This document shows, one piece after another, positions 1 through 6,740 of a DNA stretch of 8,380 nucleotides. Source of the stretch: CAZXCQ01 sp964639275 (lineage in GTDB: Bacteria > Desulfobacterota > DSM-4660 > Desulfatiglandales > Desulfatiglandaceae); NCBI GenBank assembly GCA_964639275.1, contig CAZXCQ010000276.1, positions 1 to 8,380 of the forward strand, read 5' to 3'. Within the stretch, counting starts at the first letter, position 1. Each line of letters begins with the position of its first letter. A model generated the notes under the pieces. The model saw only the letters and a list, made by a program, of their open reading frames with translations, did not search any database and was not told the origin of the DNA. Made by a program: the position numbers and the translations under genes.

Positions 1-50
1 TTACTCAGGACTTAGTGCTGAGTGAGCAATTATACCTCTTTGAAAGACTA

Positions 51-68
51 AAATACGTCACCGTATTT
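51..68 (-). terminator. Small hairpin downstream of the Fe-S protein gene, possible weak terminator
   Basis: AAATACG (51-57) and CGTATTT (62-68) form a perfect 7-bp stem with a 4-nt loop, 42 bases past the stop of the minus-strand Fe-S protein gene. Read on the minus strand, the stem ends in TTT and continues TAGTCTTTC, a loosely T-rich tail. The stem is AT-rich, so it would be a weak intrinsic terminator. Another short inverted repeat (ACTCAG 3-8 / CTGAGT 18-23) lies beyond it. No gene is recognisable in bases 1-109. Confidence 0.3.
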
Positions 69-109
69 GCGAATCGAAGCACTTAGCCCCGGGGTCAAGA
101 AGGGTTTCC

Positions 110-1207
110 CTACCCGCTTTCCCGGGACATAAAAAGAGGGATCAACGACTTTCCTCTTTTTTCGGCTGTCATGTTCATCAATTCCCGCGCATTGGCCGGC
201 GGGATTCGACGCTGATCTTCCGGCTTCATCTCAAGTTGAATGGCTCCTGACGGACATGTTGTTACACACAATCCGCAACCAATACACCGATCGGTATCAA
301 CCACCGCCCCCTGTTCATCTTCAATGGCAACGGCTTCCATCTGGCATCGCTCGATACAGGTTTCACAGGCTGTGCATTCCTCCTGATCAACCCTGGCAAA
401 GTAGTTGTTGAAGACGAGTTCCGAAGGCTTTGGGCTGTGTTTGATCGCTCGAAGGGAATTGCAGCAATCTCCGCAGCAGTTGCACATACCGCCCGGGTTA
501 ATCATGTTGGCAGGCTGGTTCACCAGCCCCGCTTCCTCGCATTTATCCAGGATAGCTATGGCTTCTTCCCGGGTGATATGCCGCGCCATCTTGTTTTCAA
601 CATAAAAATCGGCATGTGATCCGAAAAGCAGGCACACTTCCATGGGTTTGTCGCACACTTTCTCCATCAGCGCCTGTTGCTTGCGGCATACACAGTCGGC
701 CAGAGCGATTTTGTCTTTGGCCCTGATAATTTGTCTGGCATCTTCATATGATGCCACTGTATGGGCCACATCTATCGATCGATTAACCGGGACCGTCCGG
801 AGGGGCACGATGTTATTCGCGATATTGGGAAACATGGCCTCCTCAAAGTAGGCCTCAAACATCTCTGCCATCTCTCGATCCATGCGCTTGAGCTGGTATT
901 CATATGACCCAATAATAAAGGCAGAGGCGGCATACCGCGTCTCATCACCTTTCCGAAGCCGGAAAATAAGCCCCTTCTGCGCCATATTCTCCAGCATTTG
1001 AGCCACCTCCTGCGGATCGCGTCCTGTCCGCTCGGCCACTGACTCCGGTTCTTCCAGCATCAACGAAGAATCCAAGAATAATGAGGCCTCTTCCTCGTTA
1101 AAGAGCTTGTTGAGGATCTTCAATTCAATGCCGGATTCGGTTTTGGGAAATCCGGTGGAATATTGATCCAGTTGTTCTCTCAACTTCTCATATATCTCTC
1201 CTCCCAT
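110..1207 (-). CDS. 4Fe-4S dicluster ferredoxin-type protein with N-terminal winged-helix-like region
   Basis: Probable electron-transfer or redox-sensing cytoplasmic protein; the partner is unknown. Residue numbers count from the upstream ATG at 1213; subtract two for the start chosen here. Two bacterial ferredoxin motifs lie near the C-terminus: C280-x2-C283-x2-C286-x3-C290, and C310-x2-C313-x2-C316-x3-C320 followed by P. The middle holds further cysteines: CVC (174-176), C187, C194, C225 and the dense group CNCCGDCC (244-251), which could bind another metal centre. Residues about 25-100 look like a helix-rich winged-helix domain (TGRDPQEVAQMLENMAQKGLI, here split as TGRDPQEV and LENMAQKGLI). 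The start at 1207 is preferred because AGGGGG sits 6 nt before it, whereas it directly abuts the ATG at 1213. The gene follows the sigma-factor gene by 90 bp and may be cotranscribed. The ferredoxin call is firm; the physiological role is unknown. Confidence 0.85.
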   Translation of the reverse strand: MGGEIYEKLREQLDQYSTGFPKTESGIELKILNKLFNEEEASLFLDSSLMLEEPESVAERTGRDPQEVAQMLENMAQKGLIFRLRKGDETRYAASAFIIGSYEYQLKRMDREMAEMFEAYFEEAMFPNIANNIVPLRTVPVNRSIDVAHTVASYEDARQIIRAKDKIALADCVCRKQQALMEKVCDKPMEVCLLFGSHADFYVENKMARHITREEAIAILDKCEEAGLVNQPANMINPGGMCNCCGDCCNSLRAIKHSPKPSELVFNNYFARVDQEECTACETCIERCQMEAVAIEDEQGAVVDTDRCIGCGLCVTTCPSGAIQLEMKPEDQRRIPPANARELMNMTAEKRGKSLIPLFMSRESG

Positions 1208-1233
1208 GCTCATCCCCCTTTCTATTACAAATT

Positions 1234-1295
1234 GTCTGGATCTCTGACCCAGAGGCGTTCTTCCGTCAGTGAGAGATCTTATGTGACGTCCAGAC
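1234..1295. repeat. Nested inverted repeats between the sigma-factor and Fe-S protein genes
   Basis: GTCTGGA (1234-1240) is the exact reverse complement of TCCAGAC (1289-1295). Just inside it, TCTCT (1241-1245) pairs with AGAGA (1272-1276), and GAC (1246-1248) can pair with GTC (1265-1267). Together they make one bulged hairpin filling nearly the whole 90-bp intergenic gap. A smaller alternative hairpin, CTCTG/CAGAG (1242-1254), competes with it. On the minus strand this lies just after the sigma stop and upstream of the Fe-S gene's ribosome binding site, so it could be a 3'-end stabiliser, attenuator or weak terminator. No U-tract is present. Function is inferred only. Confidence 0.3.
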
Positions 1296-1297
1296 GC

Positions 1298-2179
1298 TCA
1301 CACGATCTGTGGATCAGAGAGAATGCGGTATTCCTTATTCTCTACCATCGTCTTGACCAGCACCGCAAAATCGGTTGGGCTTTCATTACGCGGGAAGGAC
1401 TTATAAAGGGCGGATACCCTGCCCAGTTCATCAATCTCCCTGAGGTATTGACGCAGGACATTCGGATCCTCTGGTTCATCAGATGCCGATACAAACAAGG
1501 GCCTCTGGGGATCTATCCAGCCCTGTTCAAGGTGCCGGGCCAGTATGCCGGCGCAGCGGCAGCGATTGGATTCATCGAAAAGACCGCAGTTGGCGCTCAG
1601 AAAGTCTCTTACCCGCATCCGGGCCCTGGAAAGGCGTTTGCGGAAGGCAGCCGGTGAGATGTCCAAGATATAGGCCCCTTCCTGGCTGGACACATCCATC
1701 ACCACCCCCAAAACAAAGGCCATACGGTGTCCCCGATCAAGGGCCAGTAGCAGGGCCTGGGTACAGGCCGAGCGCATCTCCGTCTCCAGAAGGGGTCGGG
1801 GCGCCGCCAGCGGTTTTGAAAACCAGCCCTTGGCCTCGGCCCGGTCTATCATTCCCTGGGCCTTCTCCATGTCCAACTCCATTTTTTCTGCCCAACTCTT
1901 TCGGCTTGTTTTGAGATGGTTGGCCGCGATGCGCAATACCCACGCCATAAAGGGACCCTCGAACCGGAAACCTCTAAGGTTTGTGATAACCTTAATGAGT
2001 ATCTCCTGAGTGGCGTCCTCTGCGTCTGCCGGATGAAAAAGCATGCGCAGGGCAACCGAGTACACCCGGTCCTGTATCCGGCGAAGAACTTCCTCGAGAG
2101 CCACACGCGAACCCTGCACAGCCTCGGTGACCAACTGCTCGGTGGTGATTTCTCCAGCCTCAGATACCATGATTGTCAT
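1298..2179 (-). CDS. ECF-type RNA polymerase sigma factor with cysteine-containing C-terminal extension
   Basis: RNA polymerase sigma-70 family factor (293 aa) that would direct polymerase to a dedicated promoter set. Region 2 spans about residues 24-93 and includes the characteristic DAEDATQEILIKV. Region 4 spans about 136-193, with a helix-turn-helix around SQEGAYILDISPAAF and RKRLSRARMRVRDFL. Typical ECF factors end near here at about 160-200 aa; this one continues for about 100 residues with C198, C207 and C209 (CRC), a possible metal or redox site, then a helical tail. The ATG at 2179 is chosen because AGGGG lies 5 nt upstream; an in-frame ATG at 2272 would add 31 residues unlike any sigma N-terminus. 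No anti-sigma gene is adjacent, so control may reside in the extension or in the promoter. The Fe-S protein gene follows on the same strand, and the MFS gene diverges. Family call is firm; regulon unknown. Confidence 0.88.
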   Translation of the reverse strand: MTIMVSEAGEITTEQLVTEAVQGSRVALEEVLRRIQDRVYSVALRMLFHPADAEDATQEILIKVITNLRGFRFEGPFMAWVLRIAANHLKTSRKSWAEKMELDMEKAQGMIDRAEAKGWFSKPLAAPRPLLETEMRSACTQALLLALDRGHRMAFVLGVVMDVSSQEGAYILDISPAAFRKRLSRARMRVRDFLSANCGLFDESNRCRCAGILARHLEQGWIDPQRPLFVSASDEPEDPNVLRQYLREIDELGRVSALYKSFPRNESPTDFAVLVKTMVENKEYRILSDPQIV

Positions 2180-2192
2180 ACAATCCCCTAAG

Positions 2193-2260
2193 GGCCAGCG
2201 CAAGCCCTGAGTTCCTTTATAATAATGAGTGCATCTTAGAGGGAACTGTGACTGCTGGCC
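2193..2260. promoter_or_regulatory. Imperfect dyad in the divergent sigma/MFS intergenic region, candidate operator
   Basis: GGCCAGC (2193-2199) mirrors GCTGGCC (2254-2260), and inside it AGTTCC (2210-2215) mirrors GGAACT (2242-2247). Each half, read inward to outward, therefore carries GGAACT followed by CTGGCC, with gaps of 7 and 11 nt. The AT-rich centre contains, on the minus strand, TATTATAAA, a plausible -10 for the sigma gene. That would place the half-sites around the -35 and the +1 to +20 region. GGAAC resembles the -35 core of many ECF sigma promoters, but no matching -10 is seen at the usual spacing. The arrangement suggests an operator or a leader hairpin; the regulator is unknown. 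Confidence 0.35.
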
Positions 2261-2344
2261 ATAAAAAAACACCCGTTCAGCGTATTTGTAACCGACCAGT
2301 CAAGCATCCCCGCAAGCGCGGTACCGAATTTTCTATCTCGGAGC

Positions 2345-2373
2345 TTGTCTAATCATACAGAAATAGATATAAC
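2345..2373 (+). promoter_or_regulatory. Sigma70-like promoter of the MFS transporter gene
   Basis: TTGTCT (2345-2350, 4/6 match to the -35 consensus) and TATAAC (2368-2373, 5/6 match to the -10) are separated by exactly 17 bp. Transcription would begin about base 2380, within a few bases of the ATG at 2382. This agrees with the absence of a Shine-Dalgarno sequence before that ATG and points to a leaderless or nearly leaderless mRNA. The start site is inferred from spacing alone. Confidence 0.45.
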
Positions 2374-2381
2374 GTGCGCCC

Positions 2382-3518
2382 ATGAAACTGTTCCTTCTGG
2401 TCATATTCTGGGGTCTGTGGTTTCTAAATTTCTGCAGCAGAACCGCGCTCTCCCCGCTTCTCCCGATTGTGGAAAATGAGCTCGCCATCACCCACGCCCT
2501 TGCAGGGGGCCTTTTCTTCTATCTCGCCATGGGATTTACCCTGTCTGTTTTCGCCTCAGGCCGCATATCCGAATACATTGGATACAAACGGGCCATCCTG
2601 CTCAGTTATTTGACCCTGGCCTTGGCATTGTTTTGTTTTAGATATGCAGACACATACCAGAAATTCGCCGCTATCTCCTTTCTTGTGGGAATCGGATCCG
2701 GACTCTATTTTCCCAACGCCGTTCCCATCATAACGTCGATCTTTAGCCGTGAGAACTGGGGCAAGGCCATTAGCTTCCACGAGACAGCGCCTCCGACCAG
2801 TTTTCTCGCAACGCCAATCCTCGTGGCCCTTACGCTCCAGTTTTTTCATTGGAAGTCATATTTCCTGTTGGTAGGCGGGGCGTGCCTGTTCTTTAGCATG
2901 TTATTCTGGATATTTGCCCCTAACCCCGTTCCCAAACAGAAAAAGCCCATGACCTACCGCACCATACTGCGACGAAAGGATTTCTGGCTCATGGTGATTC
3001 CCTGGACCGTTTCAGGCATTGCAACCACAGGTATATACAATATAATTCCCCTATTCCTTGTAACCGAAAAAGAGATGGAGCTGGCCTTGGCCAATACCGT
3101 TTTCGGCCTGACACGGATCGGCGGGTTGTTGGCCGTCATCCTGAGCGGTCTTGTCCTTGATCGGTATGGTGCCAGAAGAATCATCTTTGTCATTTTATTC
3201 ACCAGCGGGCTCTCAACCATCGGTCTTGCCCTGGCCCAGTGGTACTGGCTTCTGGTCGGGATGCTCATTGTTCAGGCCACCGTGAGTATCGCCTTTTTCC
3301 CGGCTGCCGTCATGATGATCTCCAAGATTACCTCTCTTGAGGAAAGGACCACCTTTATGGGGTTGATAATGTCCATTGGCAATACATTCGGGGTTGGGAT
3401 TAGCCCGGTGATACTGGGTGCGGTGGCTGATAGATGGAATTTTTCGGTCGGTATTTTTGCCGTGGGTGTGCTGGCCCTAGCGTCTTGCTTCGTGATCCGA
3501 AGTATTGAAGAATCTTAG
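2382..3518 (+). CDS. Major facilitator superfamily (MFS) transporter
   Basis: Inner-membrane secondary transporter (378 aa), probably 12 membrane helices in two six-helix halves joined by a basic loop at about residues 180-200 (PKQKKP...RRKD). The signature motif A appears after helix 2 as GRISEYIGYKR (60-70) and in the second half as GLVLDRYGARR (256-266). Helix 1 begins almost at residue 1, supporting this start, and the length is typical of compact MFS members. The segment GIGSGLYFPNAVP (103-115) matches the helix-4 region of anion or organic-acid porters, but the substrate cannot be assigned. No Shine-Dalgarno precedes the ATG, and a promoter ends only 8 bp upstream of it. CoA-transferase genes follow after 147 bp on the same strand, so an organic acid or a related metabolite is a reasonable guess for the cargo. 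Confidence 0.88.
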   Translation: MKLFLLVIFWGLWFLNFCSRTALSPLLPIVENELAITHALAGGLFFYLAMGFTLSVFASGRISEYIGYKRAILLSYLTLALALFCFRYADTYQKFAAISFLVGIGSGLYFPNAVPIITSIFSRENWGKAISFHETAPPTSFLATPILVALTLQFFHWKSYFLLVGGACLFFSMLFWIFAPNPVPKQKKPMTYRTILRRKDFWLMVIPWTVSGIATTGIYNIIPLFLVTEKEMELALANTVFGLTRIGGLLAVILSGLVLDRYGARRIIFVILFTSGLSTIGLALAQWYWLLVGMLIVQATVSIAFFPAAVMMISKITSLEERTTFMGLIMSIGNTFGVGISPVILGAVADRWNFSVGIFAVGVLALASCFVIRSIEES

Positions 3519-3665
3519 TCCCCTCGAAGAAGGACAGTGATCCCCCCGGGTCTATGGCCTTTCACCTGGACTGGCATTACATACCCGGTGGGCATGGGGA
3601 AGAGCCATTGAAAGGTTTTTGAGAAGTCGCAGACAAAACTTGGTCTAATGGAGGTCGAGGAACAA

Positions 3666-4391
3666 ATGGCAATCCAAAAAATTTATGGGAGTCCTGATAA
3701 AGCAGTTGCCGACATACCCGATGGGGCGAGTATCATGATCGGTGGTTTTGGCCACGCCGTGGACAAACCCCAAACCCTTATTCAGGCCCTGGCAGATAGA
3801 GGGGTCACCAATCTTACCCTCATAACCAATGCGGCTGGTGCAGCCGGGGCACTGGGGCTTGGTTCCATCGGCAATAAGCCGTTTATTGATGAAGAGCTTC
3901 TCATCAAAAATGGACAGGTGAAAAAAGTGATCTGCAGCGTGCCCGCATCGCTCGTCATGTCAAAACCCAATGCATTTGAGAGGCTATATAACGAGGGTAA
4001 AATAGAACTGGAATATGTGCCCCAGGGGACCCTGGCAGAAAGGATCCGGGCCGGTGGTGCTGGCATTGGTGGATTCTATACACCAACTGGCGTCGGGACC
4101 CTCATTGAGAAAGGGAAAGAGACCAGGATCATAGAGGGGAAGAAGATGATCCTGGAGTCTTCGTTAAAGGCTGATTATGCCCTGCTCAGGGCATACAAGG
4201 CCGATACCATGGGTAACCTGATCTATAGGGGTATCATGAGATCCTTTAATGCCATCATGCCACAAGCAAGCAGGGTCGCCATCGTTGAAGTGGAGGAAAT
4301 TGTGGAGCCAGGCGAATTGGAGCCGGAACTCATTATTACCCCTGGCATTTTTATTGACCGTATTGTCAAAGGAGCAAGGAGGGATAGATAA
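3666..4391 (+). CDS. 3-oxoacid CoA-transferase, subunit A (AtoD/ScoA/PcaI-like)
   Basis: Alpha subunit of a family I CoA-transferase, which with subunit B moves CoA from a donor such as succinyl-CoA or acetyl-CoA to a 3-oxoacid (acetoacetate, 3-oxoadipate or relatives) in the cytoplasm. Family landmarks in the 241-aa product are GGFG...P..LI (26-39), FYTPTGVGT (137-145), LKADYALLRAYKAD (167-180), and the tail ITPGIFIDRIV (224-234). The glycine loop reads GGFGHAVDKP where many relatives have GGFGLCGIP. The ATG at 3666 is preferred: GAGG lies 5 nt before it. The in-frame ATG at 3648 has no ribosome binding site and would add six residues. Its stop overlaps the subunit B start by one base (TAATG), indicating translational coupling. 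A weak TTGAGA/TCTAAT promoter with a poor 19-bp spacer (3619-3649) is possible; readthrough from the MFS gene is equally likely. Exact substrate unknown. Confidence 0.9.
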   Translation: MAIQKIYGSPDKAVADIPDGASIMIGGFGHAVDKPQTLIQALADRGVTNLTLITNAAGAAGALGLGSIGNKPFIDEELLIKNGQVKKVICSVPASLVMSKPNAFERLYNEGKIELEYVPQGTLAERIRAGGAGIGGFYTPTGVGTLIEKGKETRIIEGKKMILESSLKADYALLRAYKADTMGNLIYRGIMRSFNAIMPQASRVAIVEVEEIVEPGELEPELIITPGIFIDRIVKGARRDR

Positions 4392-5056
4392 TGAAACAAG
4401 GTCTGAGTCGGGAGGCCATTGCCATGAGAGCAGCCAGGGAATTACCGGATGGTGCGGTAGTCAATTTGGGCGGCGGCATCCCAACACTCGTTGCGAATTT
4501 TCTCCCAAAAGGGAGGACGGTCATCTTTCACACCGAGAACGGTGCCCTCGGTTTTGGTCCCGCACCCGGCAGAGAGCCAGACGCCCAAGCTCACCTTATG
4601 GGGGCCAGTGGATCACCGTTTATGCCGCTGCCCGGCATGTGTTTGTTTGACCATGCCACCTCTTTCGCCATGATAAGGGGCGGGCATATAGACGTCACCG
4701 TCCTGGGGGCCCTGCAGGTATCAGAAAAAGGTGATCTTGCCAATTGGACATTTCCAGAAAGAGGACTGGGCAATATCGGAGGGGGGATGGATCTGGCCTT
4801 TGGATGCGGTCAGGTGATTGTAACCATGCAGCATGTGACACCCAGGGGAGAGATAAAGATCCTCACCGAGTGCACCTACCCCCTGACTGCACCGCGCTGT
4901 GTGTCCCTTATGGTAACCGACATAGCGGTCATAGAGGTATTGGACACCGGTCTTGTCCTGAGAGAGGTCGCCCCTGGATGGACCGTAGATGAAGTACAGA
5001 CGCTCACAGGGCCCAAACTGACGGTCGCTGAGGATCTAAAAGAGATTCAGCTATAG
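4391..5056 (+). CDS. 3-oxoacid CoA-transferase, subunit B (AtoA/ScoB/PcaJ-like)
   Basis: Beta subunit (221 aa), the one that carries the catalytic glutamate which forms the enzyme-CoA thioester in this family; here it is E49 in TENGALG (48-54). Other family motifs are VNLGGGIPTLVANFLP (24-39), SFAMIRGGHID (91-101), VSEKGDLANW (110-119), GGGMDL (130-135), ILTECTYPLT (157-166) and VLREVAPGWTVDEV (189-202). Most relatives have VNLGIGIPT, so the glycine at the second variable position is a small departure. Length is normal for a separate B subunit. GGAGG lies upstream inside the end of subunit A, and the genes share the A of TAATG. A strong hairpin begins 17 bp after the stop. PcaJ, AtoA and ScoB types cannot be separated by eye, so the acid activated remains open. 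Confidence 0.92.
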   Translation: MKQGLSREAIAMRAARELPDGAVVNLGGGIPTLVANFLPKGRTVIFHTENGALGFGPAPGREPDAQAHLMGASGSPFMPLPGMCLFDHATSFAMIRGGHIDVTVLGALQVSEKGDLANWTFPERGLGNIGGGMDLAFGCGQVIVTMQHVTPRGEIKILTECTYPLTAPRCVSLMVTDIAVIEVLDTGLVLREVAPGWTVDEVQTLTGPKLTVAEDLKEIQL

Positions 5057-5073
5057 TTGGCCTTTTGAAGCCG

Positions 5074-5104
5074 GGGCAATGGGGATCCCGAACCCCCATT
5101 GCCC
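5074..5104. terminator. Strong hairpin between converging genes, candidate terminator
   Basis: GGGCAATGGGG (5074-5084) and CCCCATTGCCC (5094-5104) form a perfect 11-bp, mostly G-C stem with a 9-nt loop. It lies 17 bp after the CoA-transferase stop and about 50 bp beyond the converging ABM gene's stop (5156). No T-run follows on either strand, so it is not a classical intrinsic terminator; it may protect mRNA 3' ends or act with Rho. A perfect 10-bp palindrome, CTGGCGCCAG, follows at 5109-5118. Confidence 0.5.
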
Positions 5105-5155
5105 GATTCTGGCGCCAGTCTTAAAAATGGCTGAATTGACGCTTTTATGGTTGTT

Positions 5156-5464
5156 TTAAGCAGGCTTCAGAACCCGGATACTGATTTTACTGAAGAGATC
5201 TTTCGCCTTCTCTCGATAAGCAAGCATATGCGGGGCTTGAAAGTGTTTGTTAAGCGCATCTATGCTTTCCCAGGCTTCAATGATCGTGACAGTATCATCC
5301 CCGGCCTTTTCATGAACGGGGATATCGGTTTCCATATCGACCGTTGGTTGATACGCCAAGCAGCCCTCTTCGGCCTTCACCTTGGGCACGTTTTCACGTA
5401 AGATATCCAAATATGCGTCTCTACATCCTGGTTTCAGTTGAATAGTAGCAACCACATGAATCAT
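5156..5464 (-). CDS. Antibiotic biosynthesis monooxygenase (ABM) domain protein, YgiN-like
   Basis: Small dimeric alpha/beta-barrel protein (102 aa) of the ABM/putative quinol monooxygenase family. Members include cofactor-free oxygenases, haem-degrading enzymes and many proteins of unknown activity. The whole length is one domain: first strand MIHVVATIQLKPG, helix to residue about 30, then EEGCLAYQ (32-39) and EAWESIDALNKHFQ (63-76) with H74 and H79, all typical of the family. AGGAG sits 6 nt before the ATG. The gene lies 86 bp downstream of the M29-like gene on the same strand and is likely in its operon. An oxygenase role would be surprising if the host is strictly anaerobic; quinone or redox chemistry, or a detoxifying role, are alternatives. 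The family is clear, the reaction is not. Confidence 0.82.
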   Translation of the reverse strand: MIHVVATIQLKPGCRDAYLDILRENVPKVKAEEGCLAYQPTVDMETDIPVHEKAGDDTVTIIEAWESIDALNKHFQAPHMLAYREKAKDLFSKISIRVLKPA

Positions 5465-5550
5465 ATCTCTCTCCTTTCAATGATTATTCCGACCACTCTT
5501 TGTGAGACTGTCAAAATCAGTGACCTCCTAAGACCTTACAAAGCCGTCAT

Positions 5551-6516
5551 TTACACTTTCAGGTTACCTTCCTGGACGATTACGCGGCGATCATCAGCAA
5601 CCACGGTCGGTTTAACCATCAATCCGTCCAGATGGACCATGGACTCGACCCCCCCGCCGAGTGACATATTGTCACCGATGGCAAAATGGACCGTCCCCCA
5701 AAGTTTTTTGTCCTCTGCAAGATTGCCGGTCAACCGGGCGTTTGGATTGGTGCCGATGGCAAACTCGGCAATGTTGCGGGCATTTTTATCGCGTTCAAAA
5801 TGCCTTTCGAGGATATGCACCTCATCATGGCTACCGTCAACCGATATGACCCTCCCCTCCCTTACCTCCAGTCGCAGGGGACGACTCAGCCTCCCGATGC
5901 TGTCCATGGAATAGTCGAACACGATGGTCCCGTTGGTGGTTCCTTCAACCGGGGCCGTCGGTGCTTCACCCCCCGGAAGGGCAGCAAACCCCATTTCCTC
6001 TTGAAAAAACCCGTCGAGTCTAAAAACCTTTCGGCCGCTAATTTTAAACTTCACATCGGTCCCCTCTGCCGATGTAACCCGGATCGTATCTGCACCGGAC
6101 AGGGCCTGGGCCACCTTTGCGGTAATGGCCTCGACCTCCCTGAAATCGCCGGTCATGGCTCCCCGGATCATCATGTCTTCGTCCACACCGCGGAGAATAA
6201 CCACCCGTGTCCCGGCCGCCGCCGCATCCAGACGCGACCGCGTATGGGTGATGGCATGGGTCGTCGGTGCAAACACCACATCCGCCACCTTCATGGCCGC
6301 AGCGATAGTAACGGGCGGCTCATTGCCGTGTTCGCCGGTCATCGGCATCAGAGCCACAACCGTTTCCGAGCCCAGACTCCGACATACCGAAGCAAGGGCC
6401 TCGCCCACGTTGAATTTGGCCGCATCGGTAACAACAAGCACGTTGTCGGATGCTTTAACCCCGAAGACGTCAGTCACCAGCCGGTAGGCCGACGCAACCA
6501 ACTCAAGATGGATCAT
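5551..6516 (-). CDS. M29-like metalloenzyme (aminopeptidase T/NicX-related family)
   Basis: Cytoplasmic metal-dependent protein of 321 aa related to M29 leucyl aminopeptidases (aminopeptidase T, COG2309-type). The same fold includes the 2,5-dihydroxypyridine dioxygenase NicX, so peptidase activity is not certain. Landmarks are LPGGEAPTAPVEGTTNG (180-196), EFAIGTNPNARLTGN (251-265), GTVHFAIGDN (274-283) and MVHLDGLMVKPTV (293-305). Likely metal ligands are E251, E268, H277, H295 and D297, all present. The N-terminal ~150 residues form the Rossmann-like substrate region. It is shorter than classical M29 enzymes (~400 aa), as are many uncharacterised relatives. The ATG at 6516 is chosen because GGGAGG lies 8 nt upstream; the in-frame ATG at 6576 has none. 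The ABM gene follows, and an amidase gene lies upstream across a 343-bp gap. Peptidase, dioxygenase and hydrolase roles all remain possible. Confidence 0.8.
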   Translation of the reverse strand: MIHLELVASAYRLVTDVFGVKASDNVLVVTDAAKFNVGEALASVCRSLGSETVVALMPMTGEHGNEPPVTIAAAMKVADVVFAPTTHAITHTRSRLDAAAAGTRVVILRGVDEDMMIRGAMTGDFREVEAITAKVAQALSGADTIRVTSAEGTDVKFKISGRKVFRLDGFFQEEMGFAALPGGEAPTAPVEGTTNGTIVFDYSMDSIGRLSRPLRLEVREGRVISVDGSHDEVHILERHFERDKNARNIAEFAIGTNPNARLTGNLAEDKKLWGTVHFAIGDNMSLGGGVESMVHLDGLMVKPTVVADDRRVIVQEGNLKV

Positions 6517-6697
6517 AAAAAATACCTCCCTTTCGATTTTCTTCCAAAAGATAGGTTCTGCGTCTGAGTTCCGCAATCACCTGAATTCCCCAAAGTCTGT
6601 CAATTTGCCGTCTTATTCTGATATAGCCGCCCCTCTAGTATCAGCCATTACAATGCCGTTTTGCCACGCTTCGCTTTGTAACTCAAGACCAAATCCC

Positions 6698-6729
6698 ATT
6701 CTCTTGGATTCTCTTGTTACCTGAGAGAA
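6698..6729. repeat. Tandem ATTCTCTTG repeat with an overlapping inverted repeat
   Basis: ATTCTCTTG occurs at 6698-6706 and again at 6708-6716, exactly one helical turn (10 bp) apart. The second copy's TTCTCT (6709-6714) also mirrors AGAGAA (6724-6729) across 9 nt. Tandem sites in phase on one face of the helix are a usual form for regulator binding, but no regulator gene is adjacent and the function is unknown. Confidence 0.3.
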
Positions 6730-6740
6730 CTGGTTCAAAA

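Noticed and set aside
29..34. Minus-strand TATAAT as a promoter reading out of the window
   Set aside because: No acceptable -35 at 16-18 bp and no visible gene to drive within the window.
1163..1657. Plus-strand open frame of 164 codons across the sigma/Fe-S gene junction
   Set aside because: It is antisense to two well supported genes and shows no family features.
2218..2223. Perfect TATAAT on the plus strand as the MFS promoter -10
   Set aside because: No -35-like hexamer lies at proper spacing, it is about 160 bp from the MFS start, and a better pair exists at 2345-2373.
2180..2272. A 31-residue N-terminal extension of the sigma factor from the ATG at 2272
   Set aside because: The added residues do not resemble a sigma N-terminus, there is no ribosome binding site at 2272, and a good one lies before 2179. 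The stretch contains the likely promoter.
5686..6567. Long plus-strand open frame (293 codons) antisense to the M29-like gene
   Set aside because: Its translation lacks family motifs and is rich in His, Arg and Pro, while the opposite strand encodes a clearly recognisable metalloenzyme with its own ribosome binding site.
6653..6681. Minus-strand TGGCA...TTG as a sigma54 promoter
   Set aside because: The two blocks are about two bases too far apart and the second lacks the essential GC of TTGC.
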